Notes: generated by a model not told the origin, from the sequence alone. 64,000 bases of DNA from Dactylonectria macrodidyma (GCA_020744425.1 JAGMUV010000033.1:62001-126000), one strand, 5' to 3'; positions 39,987-51,950 are shown, numbered from the stretch's first letter. A program made the numbers and translations.

Positions 39987-42900
39987 CAGGGTTGAAATCC
40001 ATGCCACGGAATCCACATATGGATCCACATATGGATCCATATCCATTTCCACGCCATTCCATATGGCCTTTAGCAAATCCACGTCCATTCCACGTAGCCC
40101 CTTCCACATGTGGAAATCGTGGAAATGAATGGATATTACTTCGGTACCTAATTATTAGGCGAGGTTTGAAAACAGTTACTACAGCAACTATCTGACTTCC
40201 CCGACTAGTAAATAGCCCGCACCAAGTATTTTCTTTTGCCTACAATAATTCATGCCTTTAATTTGCAACCTTGATTGTAAAATTTTTGGATCTGGCCACT
40301 TTTGTTACTTGATCACACGAAACGCCCATCATTCGAGACAGACAGATGGATGTAACTCTCGATCCCGCCCTACCCTCACCACCTACCGAAATTACTGCTC
40401 AAAAGCTAGCTACAGCCGTTCCCGAACGTACAGAAGAAGACGAACGACGACTTTTTCGACTTTATCAAGGCTGGACCTTTTCAGAGAGAGACGGCCAAGT
40501 GCGCCAATGGGTCTATCAGTTCGGCTACGATATCCAGGAGACCCAGAAGAAGGAACGGCGATGGGTGTGTTGCCTTTGTATCAAGCAGAAGAACCCAAGG
40601 CCAAAGAGCTATTCCGTCAAGGGCTTGCAGAACGCCGAGATTCACTTGTACGAGGATCACAACGGCATTGTGGATCCCACAGGCAAAAAGCAAAGGCCAG
40701 CAAAAGCAGCTGAGAAAGCACCCCAGTCCATTGCCACGATCCTACAGCTTAACCCCAAAGAGCCAAAGGAACAGTCTTTTATCAACATGCTGATCAAACG
40801 TTTTAATAAGACTGTCTTCCAGCAGAAACTCGTCAACTGGATCGTCAATTCTAACCAGTCCTTCTCAACTGCCAACGATAAAGACCTTCGCGATATTTTC
40901 AACTATCTCAACCCCTCCGTCGAAATTACCCAAGCTAACATCACCCATACGACCGTACGTGCAATTGCGGAACGAGAGTTTAACAACAACAAGGGGAGGG
41001 TCAAGGAGGTGCTGCGAAAGAGCCCAGGACAGATTCATATCCAGTACGACGGCTGGAAATCCGGTAACCGCCATGCCTTATATGGCATCACGTGTGTGTT
41101 CCGGGATTCCAACAACCGGCCACAAAAGTGTGTTCTTGGCCTGCCTGAGCTTACAGAGCGGCACTCAGGCAAGAACATCGCAGGGCAAATTATCGAGATT
41201 ATCCGGGAGTTTGAGATTGAAAATAAGCTCGGGTATTTCACACTGGATAATGCCGGTAACAATAAAACCTCAATGGAAGAGCTTGGTATGGAATTCGGGT
41301 TTGACTGGGAGAAGCGATGGGTTCGCTGCATTGGCCATGTTGTCAATATAGTAGTGAAACATATGCTATTTGGCCAAAGCCCCGATGCTTTCGAAAAAGA
41401 GGTCTTTGAAGGCGCTTATACAGCGGCCAAGGAGCATGAAGTCTGGAGGAAGCGAGGGTCTGTTGGTAAATGGCACAACTTCGCCGTTGTAAGTGGCTGA
41501 GCCTTTGATTCTAATTCTTTTTACTTACTAAGTTGTAGGAAGTGAACAGATCGGATATATGGACCGACATGCTCAAGAAGGTCCAGGCTGTTGAATGCCA
41601 ACTTTCCGACGACCCTCAGCTTAAGGGTCATACTCCAGTTGGTGTTGTAATTGACAATGCTACTCGATGGCTTTCTCAACTCTCGATGGCTTTCTCAACT
41701 CTCGATGATCGAGCGTGCCCTTGTTTTGCGACCATTCTACGATTCCTTTGTCCAGAGAGCGTCAAGCGAGTGGAACAAAAGCAATTTGACGAAGACTGGC
41801 AACATCAAAAAGGGCTCGAAGAAGCCATTCTTTCTCCAGAATGAAAATTGCATTACTGATGACGATTGGCACGTGCTCGAGGCACTCCACGATATCCTGC
41901 TTGACTTCCAGTTGGTGGTTAAAGCCCTTGAGGGTGATGGACAGGGAAAACACCAGGAGAAGGTCGAGGATAACGAAGTCGAACCCCCATTGTCAGGTAA
42001 GTCTTGGATTTCTCGAGGCAGCTATTATTATTATTGTTATGGTTAACTCCTCCAAGGAACAAGCTGGGACCTTATCCATGCGTATGAATTTCTTCTCGAG
42101 AGTCTTGAGTCTGCCAAAAGAACAGTTGCCAATCTCCCAGATGGCCACCACCTCGCAGTCAATATCAACCTTGGTTGGCTCAAGTTGAACGAATACTACG
42201 AGCATTTGGACGATAGCCCCCTCATCTATGGCGCCGCAGCTCTCCACCCTGCTTACCGGTGGGCGTTGTTTGATGATCTGTGGGGGGACGATGAGGAAAG
42301 ACGAATGTGGATTACAAAGGCAAAAGAGATAGTCCAGGATCTTTGGGAGAGCGAGTACAAGGATCTTCAGCTTGATGATTCAGAGATCAATTTGCCTGCA
42401 AATAAGCGGCTAAAGACCTCGAGGAACAGATTCACGGCATGGCGCACCCAGAAGAGGGGACTGGCAACTGGTGGGCTTTCTGTTAATGAGTCGCCCGCTC
42501 CATCATCCGGGTCTTCAATCACCAGCCAGGATCTTGATGAGTACGAGCAGTGGCAACGCGATATCGATGATTCTGATGCCCTTGTCACGGATCCTTACGA
42601 TTACTGGCACACAAGGCGGCTTAAATACCCTAGGTTGTCTAGGATGGCCTTGGATCTGCTTACTGCGCCGCCTATGTCAGCCGAGTGCGAGAGGCTATTC
42701 TCAACTACTGGCCGTATGGTCACAAAGAACCGTAATAGGCTAGATGCTAGTACGATTGGACTTTGTCAGACGTTACGTAGTTGGTTGCGTGCTGGCTTGA
42801 TTAGTTCGTTAGATAGAATTCTGATGGAGCAATGAGAAAAATGTTTACTTTGTCCGAGGTAATGTATGTAATCAGATTACGATTGCGTGGATTCATTTCC

Positions 42901-43024
42901 ACAAATATGGAAATGGATCCATATGGATCCATATCCACCCATTCCACCTGGCGATTATTAGTCAGCATCCATATCCACGCCATATTTCCGAATGTGTCGT
43001 GGAGTGTCATGGATTTCAACCCTG
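39987..43024 (+). mobile_element. hAT 1, 3038 bp, with matching terminal repeats but mismatched flanks
   Basis: Both ends carry CAGGGTTGAAATCCATG (39987-40003 and inverse 43008-43024). Subterminal regions are rich in ATCCAC and ATGGATCC words. The 8-bp flanks differ: CACAGAAG (piggyBac coding sequence) on the left and GTCGCCAG (Copia 2 coding sequence) on the right. A simple hAT insertion would show a duplication, so one or both flanks changed after insertion. Confidence 0.88.
40346..42835 (+). pseudogene. hAT 1 transposase, three exons, broken by a 19-bp tandem duplication
   Basis: Exons 40346-41488, 41539-41996 and 42057-42835, with GTAAGT donors and TAG/AAG acceptors. N-terminus: BED-like finger (LYQGWTFSERDGQV, WVCCLCIKQK). 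Core: IQYDGWKSGNRHALYGI and KLGYFTLDNAGNN with catalytic aspartates, then CIGHVVNIVVK. C-terminus: YPRLSRMALDLLTAPPMSAE, the dimerisation domain. CTCGATGGCTTTCTCAACT is present twice in tandem (41663-41681 and 41682-41700), which shifts the frame in exon 2. Without the extra 19 bases all exon phases fit and the protein would be 786 residues, so this is the only lesion. Confidence 0.88.
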
Positions 43025-45331
43025 GTCGCCAGCCCAGTCTGAGTCGGTGTACCCAACTAACGGTCTGAGTGGTCCGCTGAAAACGAGTTCCAAGTCGATC
43101 GTTCCTCGCAAGTACCTCATGATGCGCTTGACGGCTTGGACGTGTTCGTTGGTTGGGTTTCCCAGATATCGGCTGCAGAGAGAGACGGCAAATGCGATGT
43201 CTGGGCGAGTGCCAAGCATGGCGTACATAAGTGAACCAATTGCCTTTGCGTACCATAGTTTCGTCGTTTCAGACGCTTTATATTCGTCTGGGACAGGTTG
43301 GAATTTTGACGTGCTCAGGGGAGTTGTGACTGGCTTGCTCTCCCACATGTCAAATTCCCGTAGGACCTTCTCGACATATGCTCGTTGGGAGAGGAAGATG
43401 GCCTTGTTGCGTCTGTCTCTCCGGACGGACATTCCCAGATAGTACTGACACGGACCAAGGTCAGTCATTTCGAATTTCTTGCTCAAGGCGGCTTTGATTT
43501 GGCGGATTTCTTCCTTATCGGGACCAGCGATTAGGAGATCATCTACATAGACGGCGATGTAGGTTGTGCCACGGATGAAGACGCCAACATCGGCGTTGAG
43601 TGATTTGAAGCCGAGGGTTTCCAGAAAATCAGATAATGTCTGGTACCAGATTCGGGGAGATTGTTTAAGACCGTAGAGAGCTTTCCGCAGTCGGAAGACT
43701 TTGCCTGATTTGTCGTCGAAGCCCCTTGGCTGAGTGACGTAGATTTCTTCTTTAACACCACCGTAAAGGAAGGCAGTTTTGACGTCCATTTGTTCCAGTT
43801 CAAGGTCCAGGGCCGCAGCGATAGCGAATATTATTTTATAGCTCATCGGCTTGACCACGGAGGCAAACGTCTCGTGGTAGTCGATTCCCTCTTTTTGTTC
43901 GAAGCCTCTGACAACGAAGCGAGCTTTGAATCTGGTAATCTCGCCATCCTTTCCTCGCTTGAGCTTATACACCCATTTGCCTTGGAGAGTATGTTTTCCT
44001 GGAGGTAGGTTGACTGGTATGAAGGTGTCGTTTTTCGTTAAGGAGCCGATTTCGTCGATCATGGCTTGCATCCATTGTTCGCTATGAGGCGAGTTCATTG
44101 CTTCGGCAAAGGTGTTGGGTTCGGTCGGTTCAAGGTTGTTGGCGATCATGGCCAGATGAATGGCAATCATGGTGAAACGCCATTGGTTTTGTTGAGCTTC
44201 TGGGTCTTGTTGAGCTAGGACTGTGTATCTTGACGGCATTTGTCCTCGGGTTTCCCGTACTGGAAAGCGTAGTTCGGGATGACGGTCGGCTGCTTCCGTG
44301 GCGGCTTGATGTTCATCGACGGCACCGTCGGGGCTCTGTGTTCTTTCTGGAGTCCCTAATTCCACGTGGATGCTCGGTTCGTCTTGATTGGGTGGATGGA
44401 ATTGGTTGGGAGCTGTCTGTATCTCTTCGTCTATTCTGGTGTTTTCGGTTATCGGTATAGTTGGAAGAGATGGTGTGAGATCCATCCGTTTTGCATTGGG
44501 TTCATCAGTTGGTTGATCGGATGCAATTCGTTTTCTCAGCAGAGATTTCTCATCGAACACGACGTTATTCGCAAAGAATATTCTTCCATCGTCGTCGACT
44601 AAGGCGTAGTTTGTGCTCCCTTGATAGCCCAGGAGTCGGCAGGGGATTGTCTTGTCGTCCATCTTCTTCCGTTTGGCTGAAGGCATTTTTGCAAAGCCTC
44701 GGCTGCCGATAACTCGGAGATGGGAGAGATCCGGCACTTCCTTGTGCCATGCTTCATAAGGTGTGATTTGACGACCCGAGGCTGGTGAGAGGTTTCGTAC
44801 ATATGCCATGGCTTTGAGGACGTATGGCCAGAATTTCTTTTCCAGTCCTGAATGAATGAGAGTTGTCGTGAGTTTCTCGAGTAAGATACGGTTTGCAACT
44901 TCGGCCACTCCGTTTTGTTCGTGCTGTTCGGTGGCAGAGAAGATCATCTCAATCATCTTGTTTTCGCAGTAGAGAGTGAGTGTATCAGCTTGGTTTTCTC
45001 CCCCCCAATCGAGGCGAAGGTAACGGCAGCGACGGGTTGGCGTCTCAGCTTGTTCCAGAAGTTTTCGAAAGCAGTTGCCAAATTCGGACTTTTGCCTGAT
45101 TGGGAAGACCCAGGTCATCTTGGTGAAATCGTCTATGAAGCAGGCCCAGTATCTATGGCCGTCGATGCCTTTGTCTGGAAAGGGGCCAGCGATATCGCCA
45201 TGGAGGCTCTCCAGTGGTCTTGTTCCTTTTCGAATACATCCGCGATGAGGCCGTTCCTTCATGCGCCCTTTTACGCACGCTTCACAGACGTTGGAGTCAG
45301 ATAGAGGAGTGATGCCCGTGGACATCTTCAT
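43025..45331 (-). pseudogene. Copia 2 integrase-reverse transcriptase, RNase H truncated
   Basis: Same frame as the upstream gag-protease, resuming after a TGA. Order: C-terminal part of the pre-integrase region (CEACVKGRMKERPH), integrase (HGDIAGPFPDKGIDG, FIDDFTKMTWVFP, EQHEQNGVAEVANR), RT (LEQMDVKTAFLYG, LRKALYGLKQSPRIW, IAVYVDDLLIAG), and the start of RNase H (YTDSDWAGD), where hAT 1 begins. The sequence is very close in motif spelling to Copia 1, yet LTRs and leaders differ, so the two are related families or subfamilies. Confidence 0.9.
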
Positions 45332-45334
45332 GAG

Positions 45335-46786
45335 TCAATGTAAGTTCTGTTCTCCCAAATGGCCGAGTCGGTCATGCCAGATCTGCAGTTTAGGGTCGCT
45401 GACGGAGTAGGCGGCCATAGCGGTGTGCAGTTGTTCGTCATCTTCGTCGATGACGTATAGACCGAATTTCCTAGTGGCGCTGAGGATGACTCTACCGTGG
45501 TTTGTAACGACAGCTCGTCCTTTTCGAAATAGAATAGTTGCTCCATCTTCCTCAAGGACTGAGACTGAGATGAGGTTGCAGTGAGCGCCTGGCACGTAAA
45601 GTGCCTTATGAAAGGTTGTCGTTCCCTTGGCATTGTTCTGTATGGTTTTGAGGGTGTATGTGCCTTGTCCCTCAGGCATAATGGCCGAGCCAGCTATGCC
45701 GTTGATGGCAGAGCCGGTGAATTTCTCGAGTGACGTAAAGTTCTGTCGATGGCAGAACGTGTGGGAGGAGGCGCCACTGTCCAATACGTGAATTCGCTCG
45801 AGCAGTTTGGACGGTTCTGATGCGGCCAGGCCAAACTGGGGTTGAAAGAATAGAAAGGCCGTGTTTAAGAAGGCGATAGCGGCAGTGTGATCCTCATCAG
45901 GTTGCAATGACGAGGTGTTCTCCTTTCTCTTCTCAAGCTTGGTTTCACGTCGTTCACTCCGAAGTGCTCGTTTTCTCCTGAACTCCTCAAGAAGGTCGGG
46001 GTGTAAGCCAATACATCCGGCCTTGGTGTGACCTGGTTTGTTGCAGTGGTCGCATGTCTGAGTCACTCGGTCTTTGCCAGGACCACGCGTTCTGGCCAGC
46101 AGAGCTGTTTGTGTATTGGCCTTTTCTCGTTGTTGAATGTTCATCTCCTCTTGCTCTGCGGCGGCAAGGGCGATTTCGAATGTGACAGCAGCTTTGGTTA
46201 CTTCTCCGTTGGAGCCTCGTTCAGGTAGCAAGTTGTGGTTTTGGTAGAAAGCAGTGAGGAACACTTCGTATTCGGGGCCAAGTCCGGTTAGGAACTTGTT
46301 GATGAATTGAGGAGTGCCGATTTTGCATGTCTCGTCTAGTTGCAAGAGTTCAGATTGAGCTTCTCGCAGTCTTTCCGCAAAGTTCATGACTCCCGAGCAT
46401 TGGTCTAAGGCGAGGCTGTTGTACCGTCGATCGAGCTCTTGGAAAACCGCACTCCCCTTTGGTTTGAAGCGCTTTTCAAGCTCCTCGAACATCTCCGTGA
46501 CGGTCTCCTTGCCCTTTACCTGCTCCCTGGCGTTATATCCAAGTCGATTGAGGACTGCTCCGCACGCGCGTTCCTGCTTGGAGAGCCAGTTGTCGATCTT
46601 TTCGATGGTCGCGGCGCTGGTACCGGTGGGTTTGTCCTTGTTTCGTTTGAACAAGTCTCCGTATCCCGACATCGTGAGATGGTCCTTCATTTCTCGGCTC
46701 CAGTTGATCCATCCCGATGTTGATTCTAGCTTGGGGATGTTGGCTAGGTTGCCAATGGTTCCTGTCGATTCCTTTGAGGCCGACAT
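45335..46786 (-). pseudogene. Copia 2 gag-protease ending at an in-frame TGA
   Basis: Starts MSASKESTGTIGNLANIPKL at 46786. Gag (WINWSREMKDHLTMSGYGD), CCHC knuckle CDHCNKPGHTKAGC, protease VLDSGASSHTFC, then the pre-integrase region up to LGHLGEQNLH, where TGA (45337-45335) stops it. Copia 1 has arginine at this codon (HLGERNIKRLMK), so a CGA-to-TGA or AGA-to-TGA change is the simplest reading. Frame continues unchanged on the other side. Confidence 0.9.
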
Positions 46787-47576
46787 GCTTGGGGATGGAT
46801 TCCTTGATGGCTGGACGAGAGAAGGCGTGGGAAGAGTGTGGGGTAGGCTCAGGTGACTCTTCCCTCTTCAGCGTAGCGATGCTCTTGCGGGCGCGAAGCT
46901 GGAGTCCTCGTCGTTGCCGATACTATCGACAACGGGTGCGTCAGAACTCCCACCGGATGTAACGTGGGTTTCTTCTGGTTCCGATGAGGCAATTGAGGCA
47001 ACTTCAAGGCCCCAAATGTTGGTTGAACTTGCGTCTGAAAGCGAGTCGTCGGTGTCGAAGTGGGTTGCCCAGGACTCAAAACCTAGAAGGAACCACTCGA
47101 AGATACAAGGCCTCAGAGGTCCTTTTCTCTGCGATGTGGAATCAACTAGAATAGTTGCTTTATCAGCCTGTGGCGATAGGTGGCGATATTCCTGTGGCAA
47201 ATTCCTTCTTTTCCAGCAGCTTCCAATAGCTTCCTTTTTGCCACATATTCAACAAGAATTCAACAGCAGAATTCAGCAACAGAACATCCGTCAAGGTCAG
47301 CGACACGATGAGGAAAATGTTGCTTGTGGAGGAAACAAAGGAAGGTCGGTTTCTAGAGGGGTCGAGCTCTCAAATTATAGTCGTGTGAGGCCATCGTGAG
47401 GTCGAGAAGTGTGCAAAATCCAGTGCTTGATTCCTAAATCACGCGGCTAGCGGTATTCGGTTAGAATTTCGGGTAAGGTGTGATGAGTATCTTTGTCGCA
47501 GTGGAAGGAGGCGATTAGGCCTCGAGTTATATTGGAAATCATGATTAGGAGGATACTCAGCTGTGTGGTGGCTTTT
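46787..47576 (-). other. Copia 2 leader region
   Basis: About 790 bp between primer site and gag. It contains only small ORFs, one of 110 codons (47200-46868) without recognisable features. Confidence 0.5.
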
Positions 47577-47590
47577 CCGGGCTCATAACC
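47577..47590 (-). promoter_or_regulatory. Copia 2 primer-binding site
   Basis: On the minus strand GGTTATGAGCCCGG follows the LTR end CATTTCAACA, the same half-tRNA initiator-Met type as in Copia 1. Confidence 0.75.
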
Positions 47591-47730
47591 TGTTGAAATG
47601 AGCATGTTGTGTTGATTAAGGAGAAAAAGACTAGCGCTAACCAGCGGAAGCTATTGACAAGAAGACATCCACATCCCAGCCACCAATGGATCGGAATAGC
47701 CATTGATCCGTTAAACGACGGATCTCAACA
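47591..47730 (-). repeat. Copia 2 5' LTR, 140 bp
   Basis: Minus strand TGTTGAGATCCGTCG ... CATTTCAACA, sharing GGTGGCTGGGATGTGGAT with Copia 1 LTRs. No second LTR is present because the 3' end is lost. Confidence 0.8.
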
Positions 47731-47848
47731 GCCTGTCCAGTCAGTGATGGATGGATGGATTTAAGTTGAGCCTCAGTGCAGTCTCAATGGCTTCCAACAA
47801 CCTCGACCCACGCGACCCATCTGTCCGACTAGCTAAACTAACTGCATC

Positions 47849-50539
47849 ATGATGTCCTCCGAACCATTCTCTTTGAGCCCTTCGTCCTGGAATCAACCAG
47901 GCGTGATGGAGCGCGATGAATTCTCTTCTTCGCCAGCCGCCCCGTCTCCAGGAACCTCGTTACCAACGACGCCATCGCCCCGTCCTCGCGGGACTGCCGC
48001 CGATTTTATTCAGGTCGATTGGACACTCTGGGGCCGCCAAGAGTGGGCCAAATGGCCCGGATTCGAGCGTTATACTGGCGGCCAAGACACGAGGGCATGG
48101 TGGCAACAATATGGGTATCGCGTTAAGGACCGTTCCACCTCGCGGCAGGGAAATAAGCTGAAGTGGATCTGCGCCGACTGCTTTGCCCGAGGTTTCAAGA
48201 AGAAGTCAGACTTCTGTTTCGTCTGCTCGACAGGAGTCGCCATCAGGAAACACCTACTCAAAGCCCACGGGATTCTTGAAAGTGTGTGCCTCTCCTCTAC
48301 GGTTTGATAACGTGCTGATTTGGCAGGCCCCGAACAAAGTTGTCAGCCCCGTGGGGGGCTCATTTCTAGATGACAGGACCATCACCGACTTCATCGATGC
48401 CGACTTCAATAATCCCCACGACCAATTTCTTCTCAGCAAGCTGCGTGGAAGATTCAGCAGCAAAGGCCTCCGAGTACTCCTCCTCGACTGGATTACCTAC
48501 CATAACCTGCCGTTCAACATTGTCAATACCGAGCGGTTCCAGCGGATCCTTCTCTACGGCAATCCCCTCCTTGATGTGACCCACATTCCCTCTGCGAAGA
48601 CGCTGCTTCGCATGCTCGAATCCGAGTATAGGGGTGCCGTTGGGCCGGTAACCGAAGTATTGCGCAGCGCTCGATCCCAGATTCATTTCTCCTTCGACGG
48701 TTGGACATCCAAGTCGTACACTTCGTTTCTTGGGATCAACGCTCAATTCATTGATAACCACTTTGTCCAACACCGAATCCTCCTTGGGCTTCGACCTCTC
48801 TCGGGCAGACACAACGGTGCTTCACTTGCCGATGAGGTCGCTGATACGCTCGCATTCTGGCAAATCAACGACCCGGACAAGGTTGGCTACTTCACGCTGG
48901 ACAATGCTGCCAACAATGACACCTGCATGGACGATCTTGCCTTTGAACACGGCTTCTCAGCTGAAGAGCGACGGATCCGCTGCGCTGCGCATATCTTCAA
49001 CCTTTGCGTGCGGGCAATGCTATACGGTTCGAAGCGAGAGAACTTCGCGGCAATCATCGCTGCCGATGGTGACGATCAAGATGACGATGACGAGCTAGTT
49101 GATCAAGCTATCGACGAGGCCCTGGATGTAGAGATGGAAGACGGCACGGATGAAGACTTTGAAGCGAACACTGCCGTTGGTATCCCAGAAGAGGACTTCC
49201 TATCATCCCACCCAGCCCCGGAGGAGATCAATGGAGCCACTTTCAGGGAGTACAGCCAGAACGGCGCCCCAGGAATGCTTCACAACATCGGGATTCAGCT
49301 GCGAGCGACTACACAGCTGTACGACCAGTTTCTTCAGTCTCAGCGCAAGGAATCCGGCCATGACTCAACACTTCACTGGGTCTTCAACAATGCCACCAGA
49401 TGGAACTCGGACATGCGGATGATGGAGAGGGCCCTTCGTCTCCGCCCGGCTCTCAATACATTCTTCAATGACGTTCAGAACCGTTGGGAAACTGAGGGCC
49501 TTTGTGACAAACCGAAACCGGCAGTTCTGCAATACCGCTTAAGTGCGTACGACTGGAAGGTTATCGAGGTGCTTGTCAAGCTTCTGAAGCCTTTTGAAAT
49601 CGCCACCAAGCAACTTCAGGGCGACGGTATTCCCGACGCGAGGTCGACTTGTGGTAGTTTCGATGAATACTTCCCTGTCTTCGAGATCCTACTTGACCAC
49701 CTCGAAGGAGCTATCGAAGGCACAATCTTGAAGAAGTTGAGGATCCAGTGAGCAAGGAGAAGAAGGACGTCGAAGTCGCCATCTACGACGGGCTCGATAG
49801 CAGAACCCGTAGATTGCTCAAGGTCTTTATCAAGCTCGGATGGAAGAAGCTGCACAAGTACTACAACCGTCTGACTAGCGCAGCTTATGCCGGCGCTGTT
49901 GTCTTCAACCCGGCGAAGAAGTGGCGCCTTCTCGATCAACTGTGGTCTCGAGTGCCTTCCCGTAAGGCCAAGGGTTGGCGATTAGAGTACGAAGCCAAGC
50001 TCTTGGAGATCTGGGAGAGTTACAGGGAACGCGACGTTGACTGCGAAGTCTTCGCTACATCTGACGAGGCCTCAATGGATTACATTGAGCGGAGACTTGC
50101 CAGGAGTGTAGCTGGGTCGCCATGCGCCCAGGGTTCGTCCTTGGCAGCGTCCAGTGCCCGCAAGAGCACCCGAAAGACGAAACACACGACAGCGGGAGCG
50201 ACTGCTGATGACGAATATGCTCGGTACTGTGCTGAGGATGTTGTCAACAGTCACCACTACAGAAGCAGACCGATTGACTGGTGGAAAATCAATAGGAATC
50301 GGTACCCGCGACTGTCTCTGATGGCGGTTGATATGCTCACCATCCCATCGTCGTCTGCGGAGAGCGAGAGGACATTTAGCAGTGCAGGACGTATGACGGC
50401 ACCGTTGAGAAGCCAGCTGAGGAGGGAGATAGTGGGGATGGCTCAGTGCATTCGATCGTGGAGTGAAGCTGGGATCTACACGCCTTCACTGCCGCTGGTT
50501 AGCCTCAGTGATGATCAATGGGTTGACGCACTTCGCTGA
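47849..50539 (+). pseudogene. hAT 2 transposase with one frameshift
   Basis: Exon 1 47849-48283 and exon 2 from 48327 (intron 48284-48326, GTGTGC donor, GGCAG acceptor). N-terminus: serine/proline-rich, then BED-like finger (WWQQYGYRVKDRS, WICADCFARG). Core: IHFSFDGWTSKSYTSFLGIN and KVGYFTLDNAANNDTCMDD with catalytic aspartates; an acidic loop (DGDDQDDDDELVDQ); VFNNATRWNSDMRM. Near 49730-49745 the frame slips by one base; the second part (EDPVSKEKKDVEVAIYDGLD onward) carries YPRLSLMAVDMLTIPSSSAE, the dimerisation domain, to a stop at 50539. Apart from that slip about 880 residues are readable. Confidence 0.85.
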
Positions 50540-51053
50540 AGGGGACGAGTGACATTTAATCTGCCTAGTACCTGCCTTTGCACAATTGACGATGTTCTGC
50601 GATGTCTTATCTGAAGCCGTGATACCTTCTAAACCCGCTCTGCACCTCTCACCACTTTCTGTCGGGGTATGACGGCATGACGGCCTGGTGATGATGACAA
50701 CGGTCCATTTGGTTCTAGGTCCTATTGGTGTTTCGGTCTCCGCCGGGATTAGTTCTACGTTCGATCGAGTTCGAATCGAATTCGATCGAATCTTGGCATT
50801 CGATAGATATCGAATCTATGGAAGACATGTTCGATTCGAGTCGAATCTACGGCACAAGAATTGTGGCGCGTTCGATTCGATACGAATCTGCGGGAGATGT
50901 GTTCGATTCGAGTCGAATCTACAGGACAAGAATTGTGGCACGTTCGATTCGATACGAATCTGTGGGAGATGCGTCCGATTCGATTCGAATCTACGGGGTC
51001 ACATTCGATTCGAACGCCAAGCCTTGGCGTTCGATTCGATAGATTCGTAAGAT
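50540..51053. repeat. hAT 2 subterminal repeat region (TTCGATTCGA array)
   Basis: From 50755 to 51046 the words TTCGATTCGA, TCGAATC and CGAATCTA recur more than a dozen times in both orientations, with a longer imperfect unit of about 70 bp (around 50845-50910 and 50915-50980). Such palindromic subterminal repeats usually bind hAT transposase. Confidence 0.75.
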
Positions 51054-51950
51054 GTCCATCCCTGCCCCTGACAATAAGGTACCAATTTGTGACACTTTTA
51101 CTTTGAAAATCCCTACTAATCTGTCGTCATTCTATATCCCTAGGTCAACCATATCGCTTGGAAAGACAACAAGCTTGTGTTATTTATGACAACCGTGTTC
51201 ACTGGCGCCGACGATGAGCGAGTTGAACGCCAAAGGAGGAAGCCGTCGTCACGCAAGCCCGTGGCCAAGTCAATACGCCAATTCTTTGGTGACGAAGCTG
51301 TCAAGATAGTTCAAATCCCGACGGTCGCTGCTGCTTATAACGAAGAAATGAATCATGTTGACCGTGGTGATCAGTTGAGGTCATATTATGAGTATAGGCA
51401 TCCCCTACGCCGCGGTGCTTGGCAGGCACTTTGCTGGACCTTCCTCCTAGATGTGGCCCTTCTTAACAGTTATCTTCTTCAGCGTTACGGGCAGCCACGT
51501 TGGAAACGATATACGAACCATAGGGAATGGCGAGAGTGCATTTATAACGCATTATTCAACACATACGGTCATGAAAGTCAGTCAAGGAAGAGATATCGCG
51601 CAGGGGAGGAATTGGACGATGAGGGCACCGAAACACGGCCAATTGAGCATAATCTTGTCCGTCGGAAGAACCCTGTGGATTGCGTATGCTGTCAGGGCTT
51701 TCGGCAAGGTCAAGTGAGGTCAAAAGGCCAGAAAAGGAGGAAGCCGTTGGGGCCGGGTGATGCTAACAAGATCCGGGTAGGGACGAGATATTGGTGTAGC
51801 GTGTGCCAAGTCGCGTTATGTAACAATGACTACTGTTGGTACGGAGGTGCATTTCAAAAGTCATGTCCCATTCTCAAGCCACACTTTTTTAAACAGCCAA
51901 TCAGAGGGAGTGAGATACATGAGATACTTTGCGTCACTTACCTCCACTAA
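51054..51950 (+). pseudogene. piggyBac transposase, 3' part
   Basis: Exon end SIPAPDNK (to 51078), an intron 51079-51143 (GTACCA donor, CCCTAG acceptor), then VNHIAWKDNKLVLFMTTVF and onward. NHVDRGDQLRSYYEYRHPL carries the third catalytic aspartate. The C-terminus has the cysteine-rich domain usual for piggyBac (CVCCQGF ... WCSVCQVALC). Compared with a normal transposase, the segment between GIELPQK (39986) and SIPAP, which should include the second aspartate, is nowhere in the window. Confidence 0.88.

Larger units (their letters stand above)
43025..47730 (-). mobile_element. Copia 2, 3'-truncated by hAT 1
   Basis: Minus-strand Copia of the same broad lineage as Copia 1. 5' LTR at 47730-47591, primer site at 47590-47577, leader to 46787, then gag-pol. 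The element ends at 43025 inside the RNase H coding region, at the hAT 1 border, so the rest of RNase H and the 3' LTR are missing. Confidence 0.9.
47731..51053 (+). mobile_element. hAT 2, left end missing
   Basis: A second, distinct hAT. Its gene (47849-50539) is followed by a 3' region full of TTCGATTCGA-type repeats (50755-51046) that reaches the piggyBac coding sequence at about 51054. The left side directly abuts the 5' LTR of Copia 2 at 47730 and has none of these repeats, so the left terminus appears to be absent. CAGTGATGG at about 47742 was considered as a left end but has no matching flank. Confidence 0.7.

Noticed and set aside
47742..47760. CAGTGATGGATGG as left end of hAT 2
   Set aside because: Similarity to the right side is limited to about ten bases and there is no duplicated flank.
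51051..51072. GATGTCCATCCCTG as right terminal repeat of hAT 2 with an 8-bp duplication CCCCTGAC
   Set aside because: The bases from about 51054 encode the piggyBac residues SIPAPDNK up to a splice donor, so the boundary must lie before them; no matching left copy exists.
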